DNA of 58,286 nucleotides, taken from NCBI RefSeq assembly GCF_001187725.1, contig NZ_LGIQ01000007.1, forward strand, positions 849,076 to 907,361, in the 5' to 3' direction. Every line of letters starts with the position of its first letter. The stretch's first letter is position 1. Under the pieces are notes generated by a model that worked only from the letters and a program-made list of their open reading frames with translations, had not been told where the DNA came from and ran no database searches. Below are positions 51,131 through 58,286 of the stretch, one piece after another. A program made the translations under genes and the position numbers. The stretch is from Brevibacillus reuszeri. Its GTDB lineage: Bacteria > Bacillota > Bacilli > Brevibacillales > Brevibacillaceae.

Positions 51131-51589
51131 ATGATGAAACCACCAAACAATCTGTCATTAATATATGACGAAGAATCTGATGGATTTTATTTGGAAAATG
51201 GAAAAGGTGAGATTCTTGATCCAGAAGAACACAATGAGGTTATAAAGAAACTAAGCAACTTTTTATCTCATTATGGGAGTCATAATATTGCCGAACTTGT
51301 TATTAAAAGACAAGAAGAATTGGCACAAATGCATTTGGAGTATACAACATCGAGATTTATTGTGGAGGAAAGAAACTTCAAGAGAAGCAAGAACAGGTCT
51401 AAGCCTTGGACGTTTGTTTGTGATTTCTGCAATAACAAATATACAGATGAAGAAATGGATAAATGGTTTACAATTAGTGCAGTGGCAGTATCAGAAGGTG
51501 TTTATTGTTCAAAGGAATGTGCTGATACTGATTTGATAAATTATAGGAAACGCTGGGAAGAGTCAAAACAAGATGAAGATTTAAATTGA
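51131..51589 (+). CDS. Zinc-ribbon protein, 152 aa
   Basis: Start MMKPPNNLSL. A helical N-terminal part with LELVIKRQEE-like coiled coil, then a zinc ribbon CDFC (about 98-101) and CSKEC (about 128-132). Unrecognised; typical of phage accessory zinc proteins. Confidence 0.62.
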   Translation: MMKPPNNLSLIYDEESDGFYLENGKGEILDPEEHNEVIKKLSNFLSHYGSHNIAELVIKRQEELAQMHLEYTTSRFIVEERNFKRSKNRSKPWTFVCDFCNNKYTDEEMDKWFTISAVAVSEGVYCSKECADTDLINYRKRWEESKQDEDLN

Positions 51590-51615
51590 TTGAAATTTGC
51601 AGGGGAGTGTTCAAA

Positions 51616-52017
51616 ATGCAATTTGATACTAAGCAAAAAGTACTTCTTGCTCTATACATTGAATATCAGAAAGATGTACCTAATATGAGAAGCATAAATG
51701 CAGAAACCTTGGAAATAGATCATGAGGCTTTCAGTGTTGCATTAATGAAACTTGAAACGGAAGAATATATAACTGATTTAATAGAAATTAAAACATTAGG
51801 AAGTGCACCTCCAAGTTATCGACTTGATCGTGCGAAGCTTACACGGGACGGTGTTGAATATGTAGAGACTAAGTTAAGTATTGATACAAGAATGAGTGGA
51901 ACTGAGAAAGTAACGGGTATATTGAAAAAACTTGGTGAGTGGGGCATGGAACAATTAAAGGATGTTTCGGCAAAGGTTGCGGCAGAATTGATTAAAGGTC
52001 AGTTTGAATCTAAATAA
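51616..52017 (+). CDS. YjcQ-family winged-helix protein
   Basis: 133 aa. N-terminal QKVLLALYIEYQKDVPNM and AFSVALMKLETEEYI, with RAKLTRDGVEYVE, match the YjcQ winged-helix family found in Bacillus phages. Probably DNA-binding; target unknown. GGGGAG site; start set at MQFDTKQK. Confidence 0.68.
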   Translation: MQFDTKQKVLLALYIEYQKDVPNMRSINAETLEIDHEAFSVALMKLETEEYITDLIEIKTLGSAPPSYRLDRAKLTRDGVEYVETKLSIDTRMSGTEKVTGILKKLGEWGMEQLKDVSAKVAAELIKGQFESK

Positions 52018-52075
52018 AATGTGAGCTTTATCTGAACCTAAACGCATTTGTATCTCAACAAAAGGAGATTTCACA

Positions 52076-52504
52076 ATGTATCTACATATCATCTGGAATG
52101 ATTTGTTGCAGGATAATGAGTCTATAGCGATACTGAACCAGCAAAAGGCATTCTTACGGGTATTACATGAACTTGAAATTGAGGAAGCGTTGGTTACTAT
52201 TTGCTCTGGTTTCAAAGGAGAGTCCTATCCACATTCTTTTGAAATTGTAACCACCCATGAATCGGTTGATAAAATTAGAAAAGTAATCGAGAAGGACGGA
52301 ACATCAATAATCTATTCTGGAAGTGTTATGGATTACAAAGAATTGCTAATTGCAATGTATTTTGCCATAGCACATATGGCAAGCACTGAAGAGGTCATAA
52401 CGTTTGTTAGTGATCTAGCCAATAAGATGAAGAGTGTAAATCAAATTGTGTCTAAGAAGTTGCAGCATTTAATTGAGCGCATTGAGAATAGAGAATTAGA
52501 ATAG
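52076..52504 (+). CDS. Hypothetical protein, 142 aa
   Basis: AAAGGAG site. Alpha/beta domain (about 1-85) followed by a helical tail (VSDLANKMKSVNQIVSKKLQ). Unrecognised. Confidence 0.6.
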   Translation: MYLHIIWNDLLQDNESIAILNQQKAFLRVLHELEIEEALVTICSGFKGESYPHSFEIVTTHESVDKIRKVIEKDGTSIIYSGSVMDYKELLIAMYFAIAHMASTEEVITFVSDLANKMKSVNQIVSKKLQHLIERIENRELE

Positions 52505-52555
52505 TCTCTATTCCAGAATTGTTCTATATCGTATAATCACCAAAGAGGTGGTTTA

Positions 52556-53134
52556 ATGTCATTAACTGTAAAGCTCAGCATAAAGGATAATCAAGGTAAA
52601 GAAGCCGAGCTAGAAATTAAAGAAACTGATAATTTGAGTAAGTTGGTCATTATTCAAAACGTCTTTAATTTGTTTGGCATTGAAAAGGACATATTGGATC
52701 AAACAAGAGAGTTTGAGAAAATAGGAAAGGCCTACTCGCAGTTCTTTGAGAAGGTTGAGTCATTGGAAGTTAGTGCAGAGGTAAATGAGATTGTACATAA
52801 GAGCGATGATATTAAAAACAAGATGATTGAAGGATTTAGTAATGCAGAAGAACTGAAGCAAGTATATCGTGCGACAGAAGATGTTCCAGAGTTTGTTTTG
52901 ACAGGTATCAAAATAGACAGTGACGGGCGTAAAAGATATAGATGCAGGTATCATTGTGTGATATGTAATAACAAAGCAACTCACTATATTTTTGAGGGAT
53001 CGGTTGATGTTAGATGTCATTCCTGTAGAGTGACTATGCCAGTTAAGTCAGCTCATCCTGAAGGCTTCCCTAAACAAGACACACATGGGAATTTCTATAG
53101 GGCAGGCGAGTATCAGGACTGGAAAATACATTGA
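52556..53134 (+). CDS. Phage zinc-ribbon protein, 192 aa
   Basis: Ubiquitin-like beta start (LTVKLSIKDNQGKEAELEI), a coiled-coil middle and a C-terminal four-cysteine ribbon: CVIC (about 135-138) and CHSC (about 154-157). This arrangement recurs in Bacillus-group phage proteins of unknown function. GAGGTGG site. Confidence 0.65.
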   Translation: MSLTVKLSIKDNQGKEAELEIKETDNLSKLVIIQNVFNLFGIEKDILDQTREFEKIGKAYSQFFEKVESLEVSAEVNEIVHKSDDIKNKMIEGFSNAEELKQVYRATEDVPEFVLTGIKIDSDGRKRYRCRYHCVICNNKATHYIFEGSVDVRCHSCRVTMPVKSAHPEGFPKQDTHGNFYRAGEYQDWKIH

Positions 53135-53161
53135 ATAATTTACTAGTGAGGTAAGTAAAAC

Positions 53162-53770
53162 ATGAAAATCAATGCAGCATACTGTTCTATCTTGTTAGTT
53201 GCGCTAACCCTCACCACAAGCTGCAATACTCAAGATAAAAATGTACATGAGGTTGTAGATGCTCAAAACAAAACAGATAAGGAAGTTGAAGATGCAATTG
53301 AATTAATTAAAGACAAAAACTATGTTGAAGCGTTAATCGCTTTAGTTCAAATACCTAATTTTGAATCCAAACCTGAAATTCAACATCTGATAAATTATTC
53401 GAAAGCAGCTATGAATGAGGAATCGAATGCTATTTCATTTGTGGCTATAAATTTAAGTAATATTCCAGTTGATTACTCAGGGCCATTTGCTAGTGAAGTG
53501 AACGGTATGAAAGAAAAATACTCCAAAGAGTTACAGGAGACAACGGTAATAAAGAACAAAAGCATAACTTTTAACGATCTTGTGGGCTATACTGATCTTG
53601 AAGTTAAGCAGTTCCTTGGGGAACCAGATGAAATTTTAAAAACAGATGATGAGACAATTGGCAAAGATCAGCAGCGATGGTGGTACAAGAATAAGGGAAT
53701 GCTATATATTGCTGATGGAAAAGTGTGGCAAGCGTTGTTTGGTGAGGATATAAAAATACAAACGAATTAA
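53162..53770 (+). CDS. Lipoprotein with BamE-like tail
   Basis: 202 aa with a lipoprotein-type signal (SILLVALTLTTSC, Cys21). Mature part helical, then a C-terminal module TDLEVKQFLGEPDEILKTDD ... WWYKNKGMLYIADGKVW, like BamE/SmpA repeats and the similar modules in the two CuAO-N-like secreted proteins. Probably anchored to the outer face of the membrane. GAGG site. Confidence 0.7.
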   Translation: MKINAAYCSILLVALTLTTSCNTQDKNVHEVVDAQNKTDKEVEDAIELIKDKNYVEALIALVQIPNFESKPEIQHLINYSKAAMNEESNAISFVAINLSNIPVDYSGPFASEVNGMKEKYSKELQETTVIKNKSITFNDLVGYTDLEVKQFLGEPDEILKTDDETIGKDQQRWWYKNKGMLYIADGKVWQALFGEDIKIQTN

Positions 53771-53833
53771 ACATTGGTAAGCCAGATGATTACTTCATTA
53801 AATTACTGTTTTTATTGGGAAAGGAGGTATCAA

Positions 53834-54106
53834 ATGAGATTGAAAGATGTAATATTGTTTATTGCATCTGCTATAGGAGTCCTTCTAGGAAGTGCGATTA
53901 GCTTGTTAATGGCGAATGTGAATGCCACATTCACAGGTATTATTATACTTAGTTTTTTATCTTTGATATTAGGAGTAGGATTGTTTATTTTCGTTGGATC
54001 TTTAATTGTTGTATATCAAAAATTGCCTAATGATTTTGCAATTCAATTACCAGTAGCATTTATCTTGCCTATGGTGATTGTCTTATTGGTTAATACAATA
54101 TTTTGA
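53834..54106 (+). CDS. Small membrane protein, 90 aa
   Basis: AAGGAGG site; start at MRLKDVIL. Three hydrophobic helices (about 5-25, 32-55 and 66-88). Unknown function. Confidence 0.63.
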   Translation: MRLKDVILFIASAIGVLLGSAISLLMANVNATFTGIIILSFLSLILGVGLFIFVGSLIVVYQKLPNDFAIQLPVAFILPMVIVLLVNTIF

Positions 54107-54146
54107 TAAATGACTGGTTTTATCCAATTGAAAAGGGGAAAGACAA

Positions 54147-54305
54147 ATGAGAACAGAAGAGCAGATTTTTGTTAGCGGAGATTTAGAGACAGTGCACATT
54201 TGTGATAACTGTGAAGAAAAGACGGATGATGGTCGTGGATATTACTATTGGGAAAATAAAGATTTTTCATTATGTCATATTTGCTTGACTAGATTGAGCA
54301 AATAA
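54147..54305 (+). CDS. Zinc-ribbon microprotein, 52 aa
   Basis: AAAGGGG site. CDNC near residue 19 and CHIC near 43 around a tyrosine-rich beta hairpin (GRGYYYWENKD). Confidence 0.65.
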   Translation: MRTEEQIFVSGDLETVHICDNCEEKTDDGRGYYYWENKDFSLCHICLTRLSK

Positions 54306-54362
54306 TTTTTAGTATCTCAAGAGCAATCGATAAAGATTTGTACTAGGGACGTGAAAAGTAAA

Positions 54363-54896
54363 ATGAAAAAAACATACGAGCTAATAGCTGAGAATGAGTT
54401 TTGCGAGGAAAAGAACCTAAGATATCGTCTGTATAGACACTGGGATGCAAAGAAGCCAACAGCATGTGTTATCATGTTCAATCCTGCAAGAATTGATCCT
54501 AATCCTTTTCGCTTAGGTGTAACACTTACTAAAGTATTCGAACATATAGAGAATGATTATGGCAGCATGGTCGTTGTTAATTTATATCCAACCGTAAAGG
54601 ATAAAAAGAAAGATTTAAAACAAAATGAGCGTAAGTTCGATGAGAGGAATTTTACTTACATCAAGAATGCAGTTATGTCTTCTGATAAAGTAGTACTCTT
54701 TTGGGGTAATGATACAGGAATGAGTAAAGACGTAAGGTTCATTCGATTATTGAGAGAGAATGAGAATAAATTAAACTGTTTTAGGTTGACGGAAAAATCA
54801 AAGCAACCAGACTATATTTATGCACTGAATCGAAATAATCACACATTAAAGAAGTGTATCATTACAGCGGAAGACAAGTTTCAAATTATTGATTAA
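54363..54896 (+). CDS. DUF1643-family protein
   Basis: 177 aa. Family pattern: YRLYRHWDAKKPTACVIMFN, NPARIDPNPFRLGVTLTKVF, VVNLYPTVKDKKKDL and VVLFWGNDTG. DUF1643 proteins are frequent in phages and genomic islands; function not established. ATG chosen at MKKTYELI; a GTG 12 bp upstream is possible. Confidence 0.82.
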   Translation: MKKTYELIAENEFCEEKNLRYRLYRHWDAKKPTACVIMFNPARIDPNPFRLGVTLTKVFEHIENDYGSMVVVNLYPTVKDKKKDLKQNERKFDERNFTYIKNAVMSSDKVVLFWGNDTGMSKDVRFIRLLRENENKLNCFRLTEKSKQPDYIYALNRNNHTLKKCIITAEDKFQIID

Positions 54897-54927
54897 AAGA
54901 TTAGATTGATTAGGATGTGTTTCATTT

Positions 54928-55341
54928 ATGATTGATCAGCTCAGAGATTATGGGGGCGCATTTCGTAAAGCAATTCAAACCATGCCATTGAGTGAATTTC
55001 CAAGATCCTCATTCTTTGAACGTTTCCCTAGAGGCTGTTGTGGTGACACTTCCACTCTTTTCTCAAAATTTCTCCAATCAAAAGGTATCGAAACACACTA
55101 TGTCTGGGGGATGTGGGGTGAATATAGCCATGCGTGGCTTGAGCTTGATGACATCTTAATTGACCTTACTGCTGATCAATTTGACGGTGTTACTGAAGAG
55201 GTGATGGTAACAAGTAACAGGCAATGGCATTCTAGATTCACGGTGCACAATAAAAAGAAGATCGATTTCGATAATTTTAATGAGTATAACGCTACCAGAT
55301 TGAGAGCGATATACAACAACATCATTAAGCGAATGAAATGA
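54928..55341 (+). CDS. Transglutaminase/papain-fold protein
   Basis: 137 aa. Candidate catalytic triad Cys38 in PRGCCGDTSTLFSKFL, His68 in GEYSHAWLEL and Asp79 in ILIDLTADQ. The order and spacing fit a minimal transglutaminase-like peptidase, seen as a small family in bacteria and phages. Substrate unknown. Weak ribosome binding site. Confidence 0.68.
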   Translation: MIDQLRDYGGAFRKAIQTMPLSEFPRSSFFERFPRGCCGDTSTLFSKFLQSKGIETHYVWGMWGEYSHAWLELDDILIDLTADQFDGVTEEVMVTSNRQWHSRFTVHNKKKIDFDNFNEYNATRLRAIYNNIIKRMK

Positions 55342-55366
55342 ACATTTTAAAGGGAGTGAGAAGCAA

Positions 55367-55576
55367 GTGGGATTCACATTAATTAAGTATTACGACACAA
55401 ACTGTGATCGATGTGGGAATTGGGCATCTGGCGATGTTGGAATGCTCAGAGGAACAAAAGTTAACGTAGAGAAAAAGCTACTTTCTTTAGGGTGGAGGGT
55501 TGTGAAAGGGGAAACTCTTTGTAATTTCTGTTTAGAGGGAAAAGATAGGCCAAGAGAGCGATCATATAATAACTGA
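55367..55576 (+). CDS. Zinc-ribbon protein, 69 aa
   Basis: GTG start behind GGGAGTGAG. CDRC (13-16) and CNFC (about 52-55) form a zinc ribbon; the middle (VEKKLLSLGWRVVKGETL) is typical of phage ribbon proteins. Confidence 0.65.
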   Translation: MGFTLIKYYDTNCDRCGNWASGDVGMLRGTKVNVEKKLLSLGWRVVKGETLCNFCLEGKDRPRERSYNN

Positions 55577-55616
55577 ATGAAATCGAAATTTGATAGAAAT
55601 ATATTAAATAAAATTA

Positions 55617-55645
55617 TTGAATAAAATAAAACGCTGTGATATTAT
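55617..55645 (+). promoter_or_regulatory. Promoter of the peptide-signalling cassette
   Basis: TTGAAT (55617-55622), 17-bp spacer, TATTAT (55640-55645), 44 bp before the receptor start. Confidence 0.68.
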
Positions 55646-55689
55646 ATGGGTGTAGCAAGAAAAGGAAACAAATGAGAGGAGGAGTTTAC

Positions 55690-57027
55690 ATGCTACGCCT
55701 TATGATTCCAAGTAACTTTGACTACTGTAGTGCAAACTTAAGAGATAAAATTCAGTATTGGCTACATAAACAGAATTGGAAGCATTCTCATTTGGCGTTA
55801 GCAACAGGGATTCAAAAATCTGCAATAAGCTATTTGATGAATGGTGAACGTAAATTTACGGTTGAGCAGCTCGATAAGGTCACACAAGCGTTAGGTTTCG
55901 AAAAAGGGGAGTTTTATAGTGACTTTGGTTATGAGTTGTTAGATGAAAAAACAGGACAATATAAACTTGCTAAGTGTTCAACCTTTATTAAAGAAATTGC
56001 AGTTCTTGGTAAATTTGATATCTTGAATAGATTAACAAATAACTTGTTAGAATGCAGCCCAAAGTATGTTAAAGTGCTTTTTGATTCTGCCGAAGAATTG
56101 TATGAGAAAAAAGAGTACAAAGCGGCAGAGCCCCTATACAAAACGACATCCACTGAAGTAAGGAACAGACAAGATTACAAACTTTCACTGAGCATCTATA
56201 AGCAATTTATGATTGCTCGTAAAAGTATGCTTGAAGATAACGATGGCGTTAAAACATGCAAGGATCTGATGCTGAAACTCACTGACTATCTTGAATTACT
56301 GCCAATTGAGGACAAATTGGAGGCATACATTGAGGTTATAGTTTTCTATAATCTAATTGAGGATTATCAAAATACATTAAGATATGCTGAGCGTTTAATT
56401 AGTCTAATAGAAGATTTGTTAATTGATATTGAAAGAAATAAATTAAATAAAACTATAATTAAAGAATACGAAAATGAAGCAAGAATGTACAAAGGATTCG
56501 CATTTAAGGGATTAGAAAAGTATCAGGAATCTTTAAATGAGATACAAAAGTACTCTTCATTTAATGACAACTATCAGCGATTTGCAATAGGAAACGAATG
56601 CTTGGTTAAACTGCTCATGGGTGAATGGTGTAATTCCAACAAATATCTTGATAACTCTATGAATGAGAAGAAAAGAAGTATCCTCTTACCTGTGATTCTT
56701 GAGGCAGGTATTAAACATAGCAACTATGATGAAATTACAAGATACCTTTCTAATAATGAAGGCATTCTTGATCAGATAGAGCATGACAACACTTCTATTG
56801 GATTAAAACATAAATTAATCACGTACCAATACATTGCTGTGTATTATTTGAACACTGGACATGATGAGCAGGGAATCAACTACTTGTTGAAATCAATGAA
56901 GTTGGCCTGTCACTTTCAGAACGAAATAAGGTTTAAAAAATGCTGGCTGTTATTTACAAACAACTCTCATCTAGCCACTCAAGAACAAAAAGAACTGTTT
57001 AATCACATCGTTGAGACAAATATCTAA
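55690..57027 (+). CDS. AimR/AloR-like peptide-responsive regulator (RRNPP)
   Basis: 445-aa receptor. N-terminal helix-turn-helix (about residues 12-60: HSHLALATGIQKSAISYLMN, then FTVEQLDKVTQALGF) followed by ~380 residues of TPR-like helical repeats (ECSPKYVKVLFDSAEELYE; AEPLYKTTSTEVRNRQ; MYKGFAFKGLEKYQESLNEI). This is the architecture of the RRNPP family: PlcR, NprR, AimR (arbitrium) and the AloR proteins of Paenibacillus. Start set at MLRLMIPS behind GAGGAGG; the frame opens earlier without a site. A secreted-type pro-peptide gene follows on the same transcript, the hallmark of these systems. Predicted to bind DNA and to change state when the imported peptide binds the TPR groove. Confidence 0.87.
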   Translation: MLRLMIPSNFDYCSANLRDKIQYWLHKQNWKHSHLALATGIQKSAISYLMNGERKFTVEQLDKVTQALGFEKGEFYSDFGYELLDEKTGQYKLAKCSTFIKEIAVLGKFDILNRLTNNLLECSPKYVKVLFDSAEELYEKKEYKAAEPLYKTTSTEVRNRQDYKLSLSIYKQFMIARKSMLEDNDGVKTCKDLMLKLTDYLELLPIEDKLEAYIEVIVFYNLIEDYQNTLRYAERLISLIEDLLIDIERNKLNKTIIKEYENEARMYKGFAFKGLEKYQESLNEIQKYSSFNDNYQRFAIGNECLVKLLMGEWCNSNKYLDNSMNEKKRSILLPVILEAGIKHSNYDEITRYLSNNEGILDQIEHDNTSIGLKHKLITYQYIAVYYLNTGHDEQGINYLLKSMKLACHFQNEIRFKKCWLLFTNNSHLATQEQKELFNHIVETNI

Positions 57028-57039
57028 GGGGGACTTTAA

Positions 57040-57069
57040 ATGACTCAATTGATTTTTGATACAAGTTAA
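57040..57069 (+). CDS. 9-aa minigene between receptor and pro-peptide
   Basis: MTQLIFDTS with an AAGGGGGA site 7 nt upstream of ATG. It may be a translational spacer that tunes expression of the pro-peptide, or fortuitous. Confidence 0.25.
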   Translation: MTQLIFDTS

Positions 57070-57107
57070 TAGGTGCGATATGCGGTCTTCGAAAGGAGGT
57101 GAAATTT

Positions 57108-57221
57108 ATGAAGAAGACCGCAGCTATCATTTTTAGTGTAATCGCTTTGACAACTGGTATTGTAACTTATTGTGTAGTTACACCAACAGTTGCAGCAGCT
57201 AATGACGGAGAAAGAGGATAA
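57108..57221 (+). CDS. Signal pro-peptide (AimP/Phr/Alo-like)
   Basis: 37 aa with a perfect AAGGAGGTGA site. MKKTAAIIFSVIALTTGIVT begins a secretion signal, followed by YCVVTPTVAAA and the hydrophilic C-terminus NDGERG. Cleavage after VAAA would release a hexapeptide, in line with RRNPP signals that are exported, trimmed to 5-10 residues and re-imported by oligopeptide permease. Located 80 bp behind the receptor gene and before a terminator. Confidence 0.82.
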   Translation: MKKTAAIIFSVIALTTGIVTYCVVTPTVAAANDGERG

Positions 57222-57231
57222 GTTCCGAAAA

Positions 57232-57258
57232 GGGAGTGAATTTTTCACTCCCATTTTT
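57232..57258 (+). terminator. Intrinsic terminator of the signalling cassette
   Basis: GGGAGTGAA 57232-57240, TTT loop, TTCACTCCC 57244-57252, then ATTTTTAT. Separates the receptor/pro-peptide transcript from the next gene. Confidence 0.88.
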
Positions 57259-57320
57259 ATGTGTTAAAATGTCGATTTTTGTCGCTAAGTTAACGAAAAT
57301 AACAGTCATAAGGATAACAG

Positions 57321-57348
57321 TTAACACATGTTAAAATAAGGTTATAAA
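57321..57348 (+). promoter_or_regulatory. Promoter with embedded palindrome; candidate receptor operator
   Basis: TTAACA (57321-57326), 16-bp spacer, TATAAA (57343-57348). The -35 lies inside the perfect palindrome TTAACACATGTTAA (57321-57334). More half-sites (GTTAAC/TGTTAA) occur at about 57259 and 57290. The arrangement suggests regulation by a dimeric DNA-binding protein, most simply the adjacent receptor. Confidence 0.62.
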
Positions 57349-57371
57349 GAATAGGAAAGAGGGGTTGAAAC

Positions 57372-57863
57372 ATGGGTAGCAACTTAAACGTAAAACTGTC
57401 CAGATCCATTGAAATGATCGAACTGGCAACAAAAAAGATGCATGAAAAGAGAACTGGCAAGAAAGTTAAAGTAAGTAGCAATGTGGTTGCAAATGGAACA
57501 ATCAAATTAACTGTACAAGCTGTTGATATTGATACTGATGATGAATTAAGTGCAATTATGGCTGCTGAGTACATGTTGTGTGAAGTCTATATTAACGATG
57601 TATTAATCCAATACAATCTACCAGAGAGAAGATTAGACGTAGATACTTTTACATTGGATTGGATAGAAGCACGAGAGAATAATGGGACATATACGGTTCT
57701 CGGTGAGTTGGTAATAGGGGTGAATGTAGAGCTTTACAAGGCCTTTAGCGATGTGGCGAATTATCAAGGGGATGTTGTGACTTTTCAGACCACTAGCAAT
57801 GAGTACATTACTTTAGACTGTGTTGATTGTGATATTGTATGGCATCGAGCGAAAGTCGCGTAA
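57372..57863 (+). CDS. Hypothetical protein, possible output gene of the switch
   Basis: 163 aa, AGAGGGG site. Helical start (LSRSIEMIELATKKMHEKRT), then beta-rich (IKLTVQAVDIDTDDE; LDCVDCDIVW). It takes the place of the regulated target behind an arbitrium-type cassette. Family not recognised. Confidence 0.6.
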   Translation: MGSNLNVKLSRSIEMIELATKKMHEKRTGKKVKVSSNVVANGTIKLTVQAVDIDTDDELSAIMAAEYMLCEVYINDVLIQYNLPERRLDVDTFTLDWIEARENNGTYTVLGELVIGVNVELYKAFSDVANYQGDVVTFQTTSNEYITLDCVDCDIVWHRAKVA

Positions 57864-57907
57864 TGTAACAAGACAATATAAATTAAAATAAACTACAAAA
57901 ACACATA

Positions 57908-57936
57908 TTGCGAATGAAAATAAAGTGTAGTATGAT
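57908..57936 (+). promoter_or_regulatory. Sigma-A-like promoter
   Basis: TTGCGA (57908-57913), 17-bp spacer, TATGAT (57931-57936), about 70 bp before the last gene. Confidence 0.65.
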
Positions 57937-58004
57937 TTAGGTAGAAGGAAACAGGACTATAGCCCTTTTAGAGAAGGGACGTGAACAGGGAGGTAGAATA
58001 TATC

Positions 58005-58238
58005 ATGTCATTCAAATCCTTAGAAGAGGGTATAGTGTCGAATGAAACGCATAGATTTGATCCAACGGTCACACTAAGTAAAGAAGGTCTTGAAATCTTC
58101 TATGATATAGTTTCGAAATACGATAATGTTACTACAAAAGAATGGAATGATTTAATTAAGTACATTCGATTTTTAAGTTTGAATTTTGAACAAAGCTTTA
58201 TTCCCAGTAAAAATACTTATAAATGTATATTGAATTAA
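58005..58238 (+). CDS. Small helical protein, 77 aa
   Basis: Start at MSFKSLEEGI behind GGGAGG (GTG at 57981 is an alternative). Helical with FYDIVSKYDNVTTKEWNDLI. Own promoter and terminator. Unrecognised. Confidence 0.58.
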   Translation: MSFKSLEEGIVSNETHRFDPTVTLSKEGLEIFYDIVSKYDNVTTKEWNDLIKYIRFLSLNFEQSFIPSKNTYKCILN

Positions 58239-58248
58239 TTTATCAGAG

Positions 58249-58272
58249 CCATACATAGTTGTATGGATTTTT
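58249..58272 (+). terminator. Intrinsic terminator
   Basis: CCATAC 58249-58254, loop ATAGTT, GTATGG 58261-58266, then ATTTTTT. Confidence 0.8.
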
Positions 58273-58286
58273 TGGTTATTAAAGAG

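Noticed and set aside
1..58286. CRISPR array
   Set aside because: No series of evenly spaced identical repeats was found; the boundary motif at 46-52 kb is irregularly spaced and separated by genes.

Overview
The window looks like part of a large SPbeta-like temperate phage or phage-plasmid of a Paenibacillus-type Firmicute. The left third is a leftward packaging and late-gene block whose content matches the SPbeta yon region: a prohead protease/scaffold-like protein, portal, large terminase, a small-terminase-like protein, a YonJ-like metallophosphoesterase, a YonK-like protein, HU, and a YonO-like single-chain RNA polymerase. A Paenibacillus-type host is inferred from two secreted proteins with copper-amine-oxidase-N-like modules, an AloR/AimR-type peptide regulator, AT-rich DNA, strong GGAGG ribosome binding sites and sigma-A-like promoters. 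No host housekeeping gene, rRNA, tRNA, CRISPR array or intact insertion sequence was seen.

Layout. 1-15 kb (all minus strand): capsid and packaging genes, then HU, then a translationally coupled set (94-aa protein, CoiA-like nuclease, YonO-like polymerase, zinc protein) whose members overlap and use TTG starts. Two strongly structured non-coding stretches flank the 8332-8955 gene. 15.2 kb: a pair of divergent sigma-A-like promoters separates the leftward block from rightward genes. 15.3-19.5 kb: tyrosine recombinase, a RecD2-like helicase broken exactly at its P-loop, and a probable winged-helix protein. 20.0-21.1 kb: a gene-free kilobase with an abrupt switch from G-rich to C-rich composition, a candidate replication origin. 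21.1-27.8 kb: small membrane proteins, a second helicase broken by a 5-bp tandem duplication, an LPD29 polyvalent protein and an adenine methyltransferase/DUF4942 protein.

27.8-58.3 kb is accessory cargo: dozens of small, mostly rightward genes, many with their own promoter or terminator. Recognisable members are a choline/aminoglycoside-kinase-like protein, a DUF4062 protein, YolD, MazF, an AbrB/MazE-like protein, a UPF0489 (peptide-arginase-like) protein, a DUF262 protein, an FRG-domain protein, a low-molecular-weight phosphatase, YjcQ, DUF1643, a transglutaminase-fold protein, two secreted CuAO-N-like proteins and many CxxC/CxxC zinc microproteins. Several of these families occur in phage-defence or toxin contexts. 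Gene boundaries in the 40-56 kb stretch share a recurring intergenic motif.

The most system-like find is at 55.6-57.9 kb: a helix-turn-helix/TPR receptor (445 aa), a 37-aa secreted pro-peptide directly behind it, a terminator, then a promoter whose -35 sits inside a perfect palindrome. This has the architecture of an arbitrium/AloR peptide-signalling switch. A likely reading is that this cassette governs the lysogeny decision or cargo expression, host polymerase transcribes the early genes, and the YonO-like polymerase later transcribes the leftward structural block; this is inference from gene content.
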